Shown here one piece after another: positions 1-10,118 of a DNA stretch of 33,769 nucleotides. The stretch is taken from positions 1 to 33,769 of the forward strand of contig CANBVC010000006.1 in NCBI GenBank assembly GCA_947372795.1. The letters run 5' to 3'. The position numbers and the translations under genes were made by a program. Positions within the stretch are counted from its first letter, which is position 1, and the number at the start of each line of letters is the position of its first letter. Below the pieces are notes generated by a model. That model was given only the letters and a program-made list of their open reading frames with translations, ran no database searches and was not told the origin of the DNA. This stretch comes from Beijerinckiaceae bacterium. GTDB lineage: Bacteria > Pseudomonadota > Alphaproteobacteria > Rhizobiales > Beijerinckiaceae.

Positions 1-695
<695 letters not shown>

Positions 696-696
<1 letters not shown>

Positions 697-1397
697 TGAC
701 CAGCGCCACCCGCAACACCCGCCGCAGCGAGCTGGAGCTCTATTTCGACCGCACTGCGGTCGAAGCCTGGAAGCGCCTGACCTCCGACGCGCCCGTGGGC
801 CGCATCCGCGCCCAGGTGCGCGCGGGCCGCGATACAATGCGGGACACGCTGCTGTCCTGGCTGCCTCAAGACATGCGGGGATTGCGCGTGCTTGATGCGG
901 GATGCGGCACCGGCGCGCTGGCGGTTGAGGCGGCCCGGCGCGGCGCTGATGTGCTGGCCATCGACATCTCCCCATCGCTCATCGATATGGCGCGCGAGCG
1001 GACGCCGAAAAATCTGGGCGAAGGCAGCATCACCTTCGCAGTCGGCGACATGCTCGATCCCTCGCTTGGAACCTTCGACCATGTGGTCGCCATGGATTCC
1101 CTGATCCATTATGTGGGCGAGGACATCGCGCAGACACTGGGCTCGCTGGCGCAGCGCACGCGCGGCTCCATGGTATTCACCGTGGCGCCCCGCACACCTG
1201 CCCTGACCCTTCTATGGGTCATGGGGCGTATGTTTCCGCGCAGCGACCGGGCGCCGGCCATCGAGCCCATAGCCAAACCGACGCTGGAGCGGCACATGGG
1301 CAAGCTCCCGCAACTCAAGGGCTGGACCATCCACCGTAGCCAGCGCGTCTCGCGCAGTTTTTACATTTCGGAAGCGCTGGAGGTGAAGCGGTCATGA
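696..1397 (+). CDS. bchM: Magnesium-protoporphyrin IX O-methyltransferase BchM
   Basis: BchM uses S-adenosylmethionine to methylate the C13 propionate of Mg-protoporphyrin IX, giving the monomethyl ester that is the substrate of the cyclase AcsF encoded further along this run. The protein has 233 residues, normal for the family. A Rossmann-type SAM motif, VLDAGCGTGAL, lies at about residues 65-75, followed by an acidic residue at the end of beta 2 in VLAIDISPSLI. A short helical N-terminal region precedes it. The ATG shares one base with the bchL stop, and the stop overlaps the lhaA start as ATGA. Gene order bchL-bchM-lhaA is the classical purple-bacterial arrangement, which supports the call over a generic ubiquinone-type methyltransferase. 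Confidence 0.95.
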
Positions 1398-2848
1398 ATC
1401 GCGCCAGCGCAGCCATGATCAAGGGACTGATGCGTTTCGGTCCCGGCCTTCTGCCCTTCGCGGACGCCGCGACGGTGGAATTGCCCATGGGTCGGCTGCT
1501 GCGCCTGTCGCTGTTTCAAGTGACCGTCGGCATGGCCGCCGTGCTGCTGATCGGCACGCTCAACCGGGTGATGATTGTTGAGCTGAACGTGCCCTCCTGG
1601 ATCGTTGCGATCATGCTGGCCCTGCCGCTGCTCTTCGCCCCCTTCCGCGCGCTGGTGGGCTTTCGCTCGGACAACCACCGCTCCTTCCTGGGCTGGCGCC
1701 GGGTGCCCTACATCTGGCTCGGAACCATGCTGCAATTCGGCGGTCTCGCCATCATGCCATTCGCCCTGCTGATCCTGTCGGGCGACACAACCGGGCCGAT
1801 CTTCGTGGGCCATGTGGCGGCCGCCCTCGCCTTCCTTATGGTGGGTGCGGGGCTACATACGGTGCAGACCGTGGGCCTCGCTTTGGCGACCGACCTCGCC
1901 CCCGAACACGCACGCCCCAGGGTTGTCGCCCTGCTCTGCGCCATGCTGCTGCTGGGCATGGCGGTGAGCGCCCTCCTCTTTGGCCTCGCCCTCTCCCATT
2001 TCACTCAGATCCGCCTCATTCAAGTGGTGCAGGGATCGGCGGTCATCACGATCGCGCTGAACGGCGTCGCCCTTTGGAAGCAGGAGCCGCGCTCCACCCT
2101 GATCGCTCCGAGCGGCGCCGGCCGCGCGCCCTTCCGCAGCGCATGGGCCTCCTTTGCCGATGAAGGCCGCACACGCCGCCGTCTCGTCGCCACGGCCTTG
2201 GGCACGGCGGCTTTCAGCATGCAGGATATTCTGCTGGAGCCTTACGGCGGCAAGATCCTGCAACTGCCGGTTTCCGCCACCACTGTCATGACCGCCATGC
2301 TGGCGATCGGTGGCGGCGCGGGGCTGATGCTCGCGGCCCGCTGGCTGACGCGCGGCGCTGACGCCCACCGGGTTGCGGCCCTGGGCGCGGTGGTCGGAGT
2401 CTTCGCCTTCGCCGCGGTCATTCTAGCCGCCCCAATGGATTCCATCGGCCTCTTCGGTTTTGGCGTCACGCTGATTGGCGCCGGCGCGGGCATGTTCGCC
2501 CACGGCACGCTCACCGCCACCATGGGCCTTGCGAAGCCCCAGGACCGGGGTCTGGCGCTAGGGGCTTGGGGAGCCGCCCAGGCCACCGCAGCAGGCCTCG
2601 CCATCGCCGTCAGCGGCGCCATAAATGATCTGGGAACCGCGCTCGCCACCTCTGGCGCGCTGGGCGAGGCGCTCGTCACGCCTGCGACCGGCTTCGCCAT
2701 GGTCTACGCCCTCGAAATCGTCCTGCTGCTGGCGACGGTCGTCGCCATTGGCCCGCTCGTGCGCTCGCCCCGCATGGCCGGACATGACGGGGGCAGCGGT
2801 TTCAATCTTGTCACAGCCAACACATTCATTCCGGGAGGCGTCAGATGA
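1394..2848 (+). CDS. lhaA: LH1 assembly protein LhaA, BCD-family major facilitator
   Basis: A 484-residue polytopic membrane protein of the PucC/LhaA/Bch2 (BCD) branch of the major facilitator superfamily, needed for LH1 antenna assembly and probably for handling bacteriochlorophyll at the membrane. Family hallmarks are visible: FADAATVELPMGRLLRLSLFQVTVGM near the N terminus, GTLNRVMIVEL, LLFAPFRALVGF, GWRRVPYIW, GLHTVQTVGLALATD and DILLEPYGG. About twelve hydrophobic segments are present. The ATG overlaps the bchM stop, and the stop overlaps the puhA start. Position between bchM and puhA identifies it as LhaA; the paralogue at 10848-12257 beside the antenna genes is pucC. The two are clearly homologous along their length. 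Confidence 0.93.
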   Translation: MNRASAAMIKGLMRFGPGLLPFADAATVELPMGRLLRLSLFQVTVGMAAVLLIGTLNRVMIVELNVPSWIVAIMLALPLLFAPFRALVGFRSDNHRSFLGWRRVPYIWLGTMLQFGGLAIMPFALLILSGDTTGPIFVGHVAAALAFLMVGAGLHTVQTVGLALATDLAPEHARPRVVALLCAMLLLGMAVSALLFGLALSHFTQIRLIQVVQGSAVITIALNGVALWKQEPRSTLIAPSGAGRAPFRSAWASFADEGRTRRRLVATALGTAAFSMQDILLEPYGGKILQLPVSATTVMTAMLAIGGGAGLMLAARWLTRGADAHRVAALGAVVGVFAFAAVILAAPMDSIGLFGFGVTLIGAGAGMFAHGTLTATMGLAKPQDRGLALGAWGAAQATAAGLAIAVSGAINDLGTALATSGALGEALVTPATGFAMVYALEIVLLLATVVAIGPLVRSPRMAGHDGGSGFNLVTANTFIPGGVR

Positions 2849-3621
2849 TGCGAGGATCTCTCACCAGTTACATAGATGTCGCGCAGATCGTGCTCTATGC
2901 ATTTTTCATATTCTTCTCGGGGCTGATCTTCTATCTCCGCCGGGAAGATCGCCGTGAGGGCTATCCGCTTGAGAACGAAGCGGCAGGCTACCAAAAGGCG
3001 CGCGGCTTCCTGCTGATCCCCACACCCAAGCGCTTCCGTCTGCATACGGGCGAGGTTGTGGAGGCTCCTAATTTCACCGCCGATCCCCGCACGCTGAAGG
3101 CGGAGAAGGTCGAGCCTTGGCCCGGCGCCCCGCTGCAGCCGGTGGGCGATCCCATGCTGGCGGAGGTCGGCCCCGGGTCCTATGCGCTGCGCGCTGACGT
3201 GACCGAGAAAACCCATGATGGTCGCGACCTGATCGCCCCCATGCGGGTGGCGACGAACTTTACCGTCGCGAAGGAGAACGGCAACCCAATGGGTATGCGC
3301 GTGTTCGGCGCCGACAGGGTCGTGGCCGGCGTGATCGTCGATCTGTGGGTGGATCGCGGCGAAGCCACGCTGCGCTACTACGAAGTCGAGACAGGCTCGC
3401 AGGGCGCCTCCCATCGAGTGCTGCTGCCCGTCAATTTCTGCAAGGTGAATTTCACCGGCAAGTCCATCGCGGTGCAGGCGATCCTCGGCCACCAGTTCGC
3501 CGATGTGCCCACCACGCGCCATCCCGACAAGGTGACCAAGCTCGAGGAAGAGAAGATCACCGCCTATTACGGCGCCGGCACCCTCTACGCCACGCCCGAG
3601 CGTTCGGAGCCGCTGATATGA
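2845..3621 (+). CDS. puhA: Photosynthetic reaction centre subunit H PuhA
   Basis: PuhA caps the cytoplasmic side of the type II reaction centre and guides protons to the secondary quinone. It has 258 residues, the usual size. One N-terminal transmembrane helix (about residues 10-30, YIDVAQIVLYAFFIFFSGLIFYL in two halves) is followed by the conserved REDRREGYPLE and a cytoplasmic beta-rich domain with PKRFRLHTG, the GMRVFGADRVVAG stretch and VDLWVDRGEATLRYYEVE. A GGGAGG-like ribosome site about 6 bases upstream supports the ATG at 2845; a second ATG follows at 2848. The gene overlaps lhaA at its start and puhB at its end (ATGA both times). The L and M subunits are not in this window. Confidence 0.97.
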   Translation: MMRGSLTSYIDVAQIVLYAFFIFFSGLIFYLRREDRREGYPLENEAAGYQKARGFLLIPTPKRFRLHTGEVVEAPNFTADPRTLKAEKVEPWPGAPLQPVGDPMLAEVGPGSYALRADVTEKTHDGRDLIAPMRVATNFTVAKENGNPMGMRVFGADRVVAGVIVDLWVDRGEATLRYYEVETGSQGASHRVLLPVNFCKVNFTGKSIAVQAILGHQFADVPTTRHPDKVTKLEEEKITAYYGAGTLYATPERSEPLI

Positions 3622-4277
3622 AAATCATCGACCTCGACAAGCTCCTGCCCGCCGACATTCCAGAGGGCGAGCGCGTGCTCTGGTATGGGCGTCCCGAATG
3701 GGTGAGCCTGCTGCGCCATGCCTACCGCGCGGATCTTGTCGCCGCCTATTTCGGCGCCCTCGCGATCTGGAACGCGGTGATGGACAACGAGGCGGGCGCC
3801 ATAGCCGCAGGGATCGCCATGGCCAAGACCCTTGCGCTCGGCGCTGTTTGCTTGGGCATGCTGGGCCTGCTGGCCGGGCTGAGCGCCCGCACGACGCTCT
3901 ATGTCGTCACATCGCGCCGCATCGTAATGAAGGTGGGCGTCGCGCTGCCGATCTTCTTCAACATTCCCTATTCGCAGATCGCCTCCGCCGCCCTGCGCGC
4001 ATTCAATGACGGGACCGGCGAAATCCCGCTGGCGCTCGGGCCAGGACGCCGCATCGCCCTGCTGCATCTGTGGCCCCATGCGCGACCCTTCCATATCGCC
4101 AATCCCCAACCAGCCTTGCGCTCCATCGCGGACGTTGGCGAGGTGGCCGAAATCCTGCGGCAGGCCATGATCGCCGAGGCCCAGACCCGTCTGCTCAAAG
4201 CCAATGTGAGCGCCCCAGTCATGGGGACTGCAAGCGCACAGCAAGAGACATTCCCTTCAGGCGCTGTGGCGGCCTGA
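3618..4277 (+). CDS. puhB: Photosynthetic complex assembly protein PuhB
   Basis: PuhB is a membrane-bound factor for reaction-centre assembly. Its family carries a PH-like domain after three hydrophobic segments. The protein has 219 residues from the ATG that overlaps the puhA stop. After a soluble start containing GERVLWYGRPEW, hydrophobic segments occur around residues 45-65 and 70-95, followed by the domain containing RTTLYVVTSRRIVMKVGVALP and FFNIPYSQIASA. A final stretch of about 30 residues is low in motifs. The order puhA-puhB-puhC is conserved across purple bacteria. An alternative longer reading in this frame would start inside puhA and is not supported. Confidence 0.93.
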   Translation: MKIIDLDKLLPADIPEGERVLWYGRPEWVSLLRHAYRADLVAAYFGALAIWNAVMDNEAGAIAAGIAMAKTLALGAVCLGMLGLLAGLSARTTLYVVTSRRIVMKVGVALPIFFNIPYSQIASAALRAFNDGTGEIPLALGPGRRIALLHLWPHARPFHIANPQPALRSIADVGEVAEILRQAMIAEAQTRLLKANVSAPVMGTASAQQETFPSGAVAA

Positions 4278-4296
4278 CGCGAAGAGGAACCAGAGA

Positions 4297-4770
4297 ATGA
4301 GCGAGTTGTCAGTCAAGGGAAACGCCGACCAGACGGGAGTGCCGCGCGCGCTGCTGATGGGCGCCCTGGCGCTGGTCATAGTCACGATCATGGGCTCGGG
4401 CTTCGCCCGCGTCACTGATGTCGGCGTCTCGCGCATGCCCACCTCCTCAGCCGTCGCGACCCTTTTGCTGCGCTTCGACGACCTCGATGATGGCGGAGTG
4501 GCCGTGCTCAACGCCGCTGACGAAAGCCTGCTCTACAAAGTCGAGCCAGGCACGAACGGCTTCATCCGCGCGACCATGCGGGGCCTCGCCCGTGAGCGCA
4601 TGCGCTCTGGGGTCGGCGCCGCAGCGCCCTTCAAGCTTACGCGCTGGAGCGACGGCACCATCTCCCTGCACGACGAGCCCACCGGCCGCCGTCTTGATCT
4701 CGACGCTTTCGGCCCCGCCAACGCCGGCGCCTTCGCCCAGTTCTTCGCAACAAAGGAGCCGCTGAAATGA
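4297..4770 (+). CDS. puhC: Photosynthetic complex assembly protein PuhC
   Basis: PuhC is a single-pass membrane protein that assists reaction centre-LH1 core organisation. Here it has 157 residues: a short cytoplasmic start, one transmembrane helix at about 18-37 (RALLMGALALVIVTIMGSGF), then a periplasmic domain with LLLRFDDLDDGGVAVLNA, the family's RGLARERMRSGV region and the C-terminal LTRWSDGTISLHDEPTGRRLDL. An RBS-like AGAGGAACC lies about 10 bases upstream of the ATG. The stop overlaps the next start as ATGA. Domain architecture and position after puhB make the assignment secure. Confidence 0.92.
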   Translation: MSELSVKGNADQTGVPRALLMGALALVIVTIMGSGFARVTDVGVSRMPTSSAVATLLLRFDDLDDGGVAVLNAADESLLYKVEPGTNGFIRATMRGLARERMRSGVGAAAPFKLTRWSDGTISLHDEPTGRRLDLDAFGPANAGAFAQFFATKEPLK

Positions 4771-5072
4771 CTATGCTCGGCCTCATCAGACGGCAGGTGT
4801 TCGAAGCGCCCTGCACGGTCACCATCGAGCATTCCGCCGACAGCCTGCACGCCCATGTGGACATCGCCTCTGATCTCGACATCCAGCCAGGCGACGAAGT
4901 TCTCGTACATGACGCGCCCACCGACATCGCATTTGGCGAAACTCTGGTGGTGACGCGCATGGCCACCATCATCCGCGCCAGCCTGATCGAGCGGCTCTGG
5001 ACCAAATTCGCTGGTCACTTCGAAATGACCGAACTTTTTGAAGTCAGCTTTACCGAGAGGAGGATCCTGTGA
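4767..5072 (+). CDS. Small conserved-position protein between puhC and acsF, function unknown
   Basis: A 101-residue soluble-looking protein without a signal peptide or membrane segment. It contains the acidic, beta-rich stretch [20 protein letters not shown] and a C-terminal [14 protein letters not shown] recognise no enzyme motif. Its ATG overlaps the puhC stop, and its TGA overlaps the GTG start of acsF (GTGA), so it is translated within the operon. Photosynthesis clusters of related bacteria often carry a small uncharacterised gene here. A role in reaction-centre assembly or in the cyclase step is only an inference from position. Because acsF starts on its stop codon, its translation may also set the level of the cyclase. 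Confidence 0.8.
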   Translation: MTMLGLIRRQVFEAPCTVTIEHSADSLHAHVDIASDLDIQPGDEVLVHDAPTDIAFGETLVVTRMATIIRASLIERLWTKFAGHFEMTELFEVSFTERRIL

Positions 5073-6133
5073 ACGCTCCCCTACGCCCCGGCATTTCTGC
5101 GGAGTCGACCAAGGTCGCGCAGGAAAACACCATGCTCAGCCCTAGGTTCTACACAACCGATTTCGACGAGCTCGACAAGACCGACGTCAGTTCCGTGCGC
5201 GCCCAGTGGGATGAGCTAATCGAAGAGCTCAAGTCGGACCCGAACAAGCGACATTTCGTCCGCAACGACGAGTTTGACGCGGATTTCTCCAATCTGCCGC
5301 CTGAGCTCGACAAGGAGTTCCGCGACTTCCTCATCAGCTCCATCACCGCCGAGTTCTCAGGCTGCGTGCTCTATGCGGAAATGCGCAAGCGTGCCAAGAA
5401 CCCCGACATGCGCGATCTCTTCGGCCTAATGAGCCGCGACGAGGCGCGCCACGCAGGCTTCATCAATGACACGCTGAAGGACTTCGGCATAGGCATTGAC
5501 TTAGGCTTCCTGACCAAGGCGAAGAAATACACCTTCTTCAAGCCCAAGTTCATCTTCTACGCCACCTATCTGTCGGAGAAGATCGGCTACGCCCGCTACA
5601 TCATGATCTACCGCCACCTTGAGCGCCACCCGGATCGGCGCTTCCACCCGATCTTCAAATGGTTCGAAAAATGGTGCAACGACGAGTTCCGCCATGGGGA
5701 GGCCTTCGCCCTGCTCATGCGCTCGAACCCGAAGCTGACCTCCGGGATCAACGTCTACTGGATCAAGTTCTTCCTCCTGGCGGTCTACGCCACCATGTAT
5801 GTGCGCGATCATTTCCGTCCGGCCTTCCACAAGGCCGTCGGCGTTGACCCCTCCGCCTATGATTTCGATGTGTTCCGGATCACCTCGGAGATCTCCCGCC
5901 AGACCTTCCCGCTGGTGCTGGACATCGACCACCCGAAGTTCAAGCCGGGCCTTGACCGCCTCGTGCGCATAGCCAACGACACCGCTGCGGCCAAGGCCCA
6001 GGGCGGGCTCATTGGCGGCGTCAAAAAGTTGCTGTGCAATCTGGATGCAGGCATCACCTTCGCCCGTCTCTATTTCCTGCCGGCCACGCCCAACGAGATG
6101 CCAGCTGAAATCCGCATGGCGCCGGTCTGGTAA
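5069..6133 (+). CDS. acsF: Aerobic Mg-protoporphyrin IX monomethyl ester oxidative cyclase AcsF
   Basis: AcsF is the diiron enzyme that uses oxygen to form the isocyclic fifth ring of bacteriochlorophyll, acting on the BchM product. The 354-residue protein shows ferritin-like diiron ligands: E95 in ITAEFSGC, E125 and H128 in DEARH, and E206 and H209 in DEFRH. The start is a GTG overlapping the preceding stop, with GAGGAGGATCC just upstream acting as ribosome site. An in-frame ATG at 5132 would remove 21 residues and is a less favoured alternative. The oxygen-independent radical-SAM cyclase bchE is not in this window, so this locus by itself supports pigment synthesis only when some oxygen is present. 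Confidence 0.96.
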   Translation: MNAPLRPGISAESTKVAQENTMLSPRFYTTDFDELDKTDVSSVRAQWDELIEELKSDPNKRHFVRNDEFDADFSNLPPELDKEFRDFLISSITAEFSGCVLYAEMRKRAKNPDMRDLFGLMSRDEARHAGFINDTLKDFGIGIDLGFLTKAKKYTFFKPKFIFYATYLSEKIGYARYIMIYRHLERHPDRRFHPIFKWFEKWCNDEFRHGEAFALLMRSNPKLTSGINVYWIKFFLLAVYATMYVRDHFRPAFHKAVGVDPSAYDFDVFRITSEISRQTFPLVLDIDHPKFKPGLDRLVRIANDTAAAKAQGGLIGGVKKLLCNLDAGITFARLYFLPATPNEMPAEIRMAPVW

Positions 6134-6143
6134 GGAGCGCGCA

Positions 6144-7262
6144 ATGGCGACCTATGGACTGCCGATCCTCTTCACACTGGTGTTGTGGTGGGTCAGCACA
6201 GTTGTGATCCTCTATCTCGACGGCCTGCACAAGCGCACCTTTATCTGGTCGCTCGCTGGGGCCAGCGTGCTTATGGCGGTATCGCTTTGGGGCCTCCACG
6301 CATCGGCTGCGGACACCAGCGTGAATGGGGTCTATTGCGCCTTCGCCTGCGGCCTCACCGCCTGGGGCTGGCAGATCACCACCTTCTACATGGGCGCTAT
6401 CACCGGGCCTCGCAGGACCGCCTGCGAGCCTGATTGCAAGGGCTTCGCAAAATTCGTCGAGGCCGTGCGCACCTGCATCCATCATGAACTGGCGATCATC
6501 GTTATGGCAGCCGTGATGGTGATGATTTGCTGGAACAAGGCGAACCACTTTGGCCTCTGGACCTTCATCGTGCTGTGGTGGATGCACACCAGCGCCAAGC
6601 TCAATGTCTTTTTCGGTGTACCGAACCTGAGCGAAGAGTTGGTGCCCCACCACATGCGTTATCTCGTGAGCTTCATGGGGCGCAGGCCCATGAACATGTT
6701 TTTTCCACTGTCGGTGACAGCTTCCACCATCTGCGCGGTGAACCTCACCACCAAGGCGATAGCGCCCGAAGCGACACCCTTCGAGGCGACCGGCCACGCC
6801 ATGCTCGCGACCCTGATGGTTCTGGCCATTGTGGAACATTGGTTCCTGGTGACTCCATTCGACGCCAATGCGCTTTGGAAATGGGGCGTTAAAGCAGCGC
6901 AGGAGACGCCCCTCACACGTGAGGAGGCAGCGAACGGCGATAGCGATTATCTGCCTCCAACGAGCGGCGAGGCCGCTATCATGGACACCTGGAGCGCAGC
7001 GCCGCCCACCATCTGCGACGACGCCATCCTGACGCGCTTACTCGACGCCATTCGGGCTGGCGCCTTTGGCGATATCCGGAGCGTCAAAGGCGTGGTGCAG
7101 ACGAGGGCTGACTGGGTTCAGTTCGAAGTCGATCATCACCGTGCGAGAATTTCGCCATTCGCTCCCAAACAAAAGGTCGATCCCCTGGTGATCGCTTTAG
7201 GGCGCCGAATGGACAGGGTGCGTTTGCAAGCCGCCTTCGAAGCGTGCGCGGCGGCGGGATAG
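6144..7262 (+). CDS. puhE: Photosynthetic complex assembly protein PuhE with long C-terminal extension
   Basis: PuhE (DUF3623 family) is a polytopic membrane protein that modulates reaction centre and antenna levels. The start at 6144 gives the family N terminus [10 protein letters not shown] and follows AAGGAGCGCGCA. Hydrophobic helices run through about residue 245, with family stretches [56 protein letters not shown] and [19 protein letters not shown]. After residue 250 come about 120 further residues that are soluble and unlike the core, with [18 protein letters not shown] and [18 protein letters not shown]. From memory, family members usually end near the core, so this tail looks like an extension. 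It stays in frame without a stop or obvious frameshift. Ten bases separate it from acsF. Confidence 0.88.
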   Translation: MATYGLPILFTLVLWWVSTVVILYLDGLHKRTFIWSLAGASVLMAVSLWGLHASAADTSVNGVYCAFACGLTAWGWQITTFYMGAITGPRRTACEPDCKGFAKFVEAVRTCIHHELAIIVMAAVMVMICWNKANHFGLWTFIVLWWMHTSAKLNVFFGVPNLSEELVPHHMRYLVSFMGRRPMNMFFPLSVTASTICAVNLTTKAIAPEATPFEATGHAMLATLMVLAIVEHWFLVTPFDANALWKWGVKAAQETPLTREEAANGDSDYLPPTSGEAAIMDTWSAAPPTICDDAILTRLLDAIRAGAFGDIRSVKGVVQTRADWVQFEVDHHRARISPFAPKQKVDPLVIALGRRMDRVRLQAAFEACAAAG

Positions 7263-7312
7263 ACACCATGAACCATAACAAAATCAACTTGAATTGCGTG
7301 CAGGAGGTTGGA

Positions 7313-8638
7313 ATGGGGGAGCCATCGATGAATTATCAGGCACATTTCGAAGGCGCTATCGCACGTTTGAGGGCTGAGAGCCGGTATCGGGTATTCGCCA
7401 ATCTCGAACGCGACGCGTCACGTTTTCCCACCGCCCTTTGGCGCCCGGAAAGCAGCCCAAACGAGCCCCGGGAAGTGACGATCTGGTGCTCTAACGACTA
7501 TCTGGGCATGGGCGGGCACGAGGTCGTTCGCGACGCCGCGAAGGACGCTATCGAGCGTCACGGCGTAGGCGCTGGAGGCACACGCAACATCTCGGGCACG
7601 CACCATCCCATCGTGCAGCTTGAGGAAGAGCTGGCGGGCCTCCACGGCAAGGAGGCTGCGCTGGTCTTCACCTCTGGCTGGATCTCCAATCTCGCCAGCC
7701 TCTCGACCATCGCAGAACTGCTTCCCGATTGCCTGATCCTTTCGGACGCCCTCAATCATAACTCCATGATTGAAGGCATCCGCCGTTCAGGTTGCGAGAA
7801 AACGCTGTGGCGCCACAACGATGTGGAGCATCTGGAGGAATTGCTGATCGCGGCGGGCCCCGACCGCGCCAAGCTGATCGCTTTCGAAAGTCTCTATTCC
7901 ATGGACGGCGATATCGCTCCGGTGGCCAAGATCGTCGAGCTCGCGAAGAAATATAACGCGCTCACATATGTGGACGAAGTCCACGCGGTCGGGATGTATG
8001 GCGACCACGGCGGCGGCATCTGCGAACGCGAAGGTTTGATGGATTCAATCGACATCATAGAAGGCACGCTCGCCAAGGGCTTCGGAGGCCTCGGCGGCTA
8101 CATCGCCGCGAACGCTGCGATCATCGACGCGGTCCGCAGCTATGCGCCATCCTTCATCTTCACCACTTCCCTGCCCCCAGCGGTGGTTGCAGGCGCAAGG
8201 GCGGCGGTGCGTCATCTCAAGTCGTCCGGCATCGAGCGCGCCCGTCATCAGCATATGGCGGCCATGACCAAACATGCGCTACGCGCCGCAGGCTTGCCGA
8301 TCATGCACAACGTCTCACATATCGTGCCGCTGATGGTGGGCGATGCGGAACTGTGCAAGGCGGCGAGCGATCTGCTGCTGCAGCGCCACGACATCTATAT
8401 TCAACCCATCAATTATCCGACGGTCGACATCGGAACAGAGCGCCTGCGCATCACCCCGACACCGCGCCATACGGAAGTTCATGTGGCCGACCTTGTCGAG
8501 GCGCTGGTCGATGTGTGGAAGACCCTTGGCCTTACCTTCGTCGAGCCAAAGGTTATTCCGCTACGTCCCCTGCGCACGGCCGCTCTCGATGCGGACGCAC
8601 AATGCGGCTATGTGGAAATCAAGAAAGCGGCTGAGTAA
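7313..8638 (+). CDS. hemA: 5-aminolevulinate synthase (C4 pathway)
   Basis: HemA condenses glycine and succinyl-CoA to 5-aminolevulinate, the first committed precursor of bacteriochlorophyll and heme. It is a pyridoxal-phosphate enzyme of the alpha-oxoamine synthase group. Visible features are [12 protein letters not shown] near the N terminus, [56 protein letters not shown] and the PLP lysine in [13 protein letters not shown] (K255 from this start). The ATG at 7313 has a perfect AGGAGG five bases upstream. An in-frame ATG at 7328 gives the more usual MNYQAHF start and has a G-rich site of its own, so the true start is 7313 or 7328. Having hemA inside the cluster ties precursor supply to the pigment operon. 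Other hemA copies may exist elsewhere. Confidence 0.95.
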   Translation: MGEPSMNYQAHFEGAIARLRAESRYRVFANLERDASRFPTALWRPESSPNEPREVTIWCSNDYLGMGGHEVVRDAAKDAIERHGVGAGGTRNISGTHHPIVQLEEELAGLHGKEAALVFTSGWISNLASLSTIAELLPDCLILSDALNHNSMIEGIRRSGCEKTLWRHNDVEHLEELLIAAGPDRAKLIAFESLYSMDGDIAPVAKIVELAKKYNALTYVDEVHAVGMYGDHGGGICEREGLMDSIDIIEGTLAKGFGGLGGYIAANAAIIDAVRSYAPSFIFTTSLPPAVVAGARAAVRHLKSSGIERARHQHMAAMTKHALRAAGLPIMHNVSHIVPLMVGDAELCKAASDLLLQRHDIYIQPINYPTVDIGTERLRITPTPRHTEVHVADLVEALVDVWKTLGLTFVEPKVIPLRPLRTAALDADAQCGYVEIKKAAE

Positions 8639-8692
8639 TCAGATAGCCGGGTTCGCAGTCATGCGAATCTGGCGCGTTCAACCGGAGCAGTC

Positions 8693-9994
8693 ATGACGGA
8701 TGATGCAGCGACAAGGGCGCCACCGCTGACGCCGCATCCTCTGCGCGCCGCCGTACTCGGCGAAGTGCATGCGCGCCCGTTCCACCCGGTTGGCACGCCG
8801 CTACGCATTCTGCATTTCGCCTTTTCCACAAACGCGGTCCAGGCTGTGGAAGCGCACAAGGCGCTTGTTGTCTATTGCAACGGGCGCGGCGCTGAACCGC
8901 CACACGAGGGTGTGAAACATTTCCGCGTTTCGCTCGGTGGCGCCGTCTTGCGCTGGGAGAGTCATGCGGAGTTCACTACCTATACCTGGGAGTTCCCGGC
9001 GCAGGGGCGCGCGCCCTTTGATCCGCCCTCGGCGTCGCTGGCCTCAGCCATGGCGGGCCTTCCCCAGCCAGGCCCGCATCTTGTGTCAGTTGATCTGCAT
9101 CTGATGTCGGCGACTGACAATGTGCCGCTGGAGAGCATCTTTGATTCCGCGAGCCTGACTTCCGCGAAAGTTGATGGCGGAGGCGCTATTGTGGCGACAG
9201 ATTTCCGCCCCGATCCCGCAGGCTTTGTGCGAATTCTGCTTCGTGATTTCGGTTTGACGCCATCGCGCGCAGGCGCATTGGTGCAACGACTTCTTGAGAT
9301 CGAAACCTATCGCTTGCTGGCGCTGCTGGGATTGCCAGAGGCGCAAAAGTTGTTACCCCGCGTTCAGTCAATCGAAACGCGCGTGTCGGAGGTCGCAAGC
9401 CAGATGACGCAGTCATCCGGTCTTGAGGTCGATCATAAATTACTGGATGTCCTAACCAGCCTTCTTGCAGATCTCGAAGCACAGTCGGCATCGTGGATGT
9501 TCCGAATCGGGGCCACGCGCGCATACGAAACGCTTGTGCAACAAAGGCTCGTAGCGATTGGCGAGGAGGCCCATGACGGCTGGCCCACCATCGGCGCCTT
9601 TTTATCACGACGAATGGCGCCCGCGATGCGCACGGTCGAGATGCTGGAGACGCGCCAATCTGAACTGGCGCGCAAACTTGTCCGCGCGGCGAATCTCTTG
9701 CGCACACGCGTCGATGTTGAAATTGAGCAGCAAAACCGGGACCTTTTGCGCTCCATGAATGAGCGCACACGCATGCAATTGCGCCTTCAGCAAACCGTTG
9801 AAGGCCTGTCGGTCGCAGCCATCACCTACTATACCGTGGGGCTCGCCGCCTATGTCATCAAAGGTCTGAAGGACGGTGGATTAATCTCGGTCGACGCCTC
9901 TCTGGCGACTGCGGTGGTCGTCCCATTCGTGCTGCTTGGTGTTGCGTTAGTTCTTCGTCGCATTCGCGGTGGAGCCCTTAAGGAAAATATTTAA
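8693..9994 (+). CDS. DUF3422 family membrane-anchored protein
   Basis: A 433-residue protein of the DUF3422 family, function unknown. The family signature EVHARPF lies at residues 24-30. The middle is helical (about 225-370) and includes an ETYRLLALLGLPEAQ stretch and a long charged region rich in Arg, Glu and Leu. Two hydrophobic segments close the protein, at about 380-398 (ITYYTVGLAAYVIKGL) and 408-425 (TAVVVPFVLLGVALVL), so it is probably tethered to the inner membrane by its C terminus. It follows hemA after a 54-base gap and precedes a hairpin at 10018, so it is likely the last gene of the long operon. Its closeness to photosynthesis genes does not by itself prove a photosynthetic role. 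Confidence 0.85.
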   Translation: MTDDAATRAPPLTPHPLRAAVLGEVHARPFHPVGTPLRILHFAFSTNAVQAVEAHKALVVYCNGRGAEPPHEGVKHFRVSLGGAVLRWESHAEFTTYTWEFPAQGRAPFDPPSASLASAMAGLPQPGPHLVSVDLHLMSATDNVPLESIFDSASLTSAKVDGGGAIVATDFRPDPAGFVRILLRDFGLTPSRAGALVQRLLEIETYRLLALLGLPEAQKLLPRVQSIETRVSEVASQMTQSSGLEVDHKLLDVLTSLLADLEAQSASWMFRIGATRAYETLVQQRLVAIGEEAHDGWPTIGAFLSRRMAPAMRTVEMLETRQSELARKLVRAANLLRTRVDVEIEQQNRDLLRSMNERTRMQLRLQQTVEGLSVAAITYYTVGLAAYVIKGLKDGGLISVDASLATAVVVPFVLLGVALVLRRIRGGALKENI

Positions 9995-10017
9995 GTCTCG
10001 TACGGCTTCATTTTTTA

Positions 10018-10045
10018 ACGCAGAGGCGTCAACGCGCTTCTGCGT
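10018..10045 (+). terminator. Hairpin after the DUF3422 gene, probable terminator
   Basis: An 11-bp stem (ACGCAGAGGCG pairing with CGCTTCTGCGT, one G-U pair) with a 6-base loop begins 24 bases after the DUF3422 stop. The following TTATATTTT is only a loose U tract. It sits where the long operon should end before the puc promoter. It may be a partly effective terminator. Confidence 0.5.
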
Positions 10046-10055
10046 GCGCGTTATA

Positions 10056-10071
10056 TTTTGATGCATCAAAA
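10056..10071. promoter_or_regulatory. Perfect 16-bp palindrome upstream of pucB
   Basis: TTTTGATGCATCAAAA is a perfect palindrome 48 bases before the first PpsR-type box. It resembles an FNR site but has two spacer bases between TTGAT and ATCAA instead of four, so FNR is doubtful. A dimeric regulator site is likely from the symmetry; which protein binds is unknown. Confidence 0.4.
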
Positions 10072-10118
10072 CGGGTTAGCGTCGCCTCAACAGTTTTTGT
10101 CGTAAATAGCGTTTAATA

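Noticed and set aside
10056-10071. FNR box reading of the TTTTGATGCATCAAAA palindrome
   Set aside because: The half-sites are two bases apart; the FNR consensus needs four. Kept only as an unassigned palindrome.
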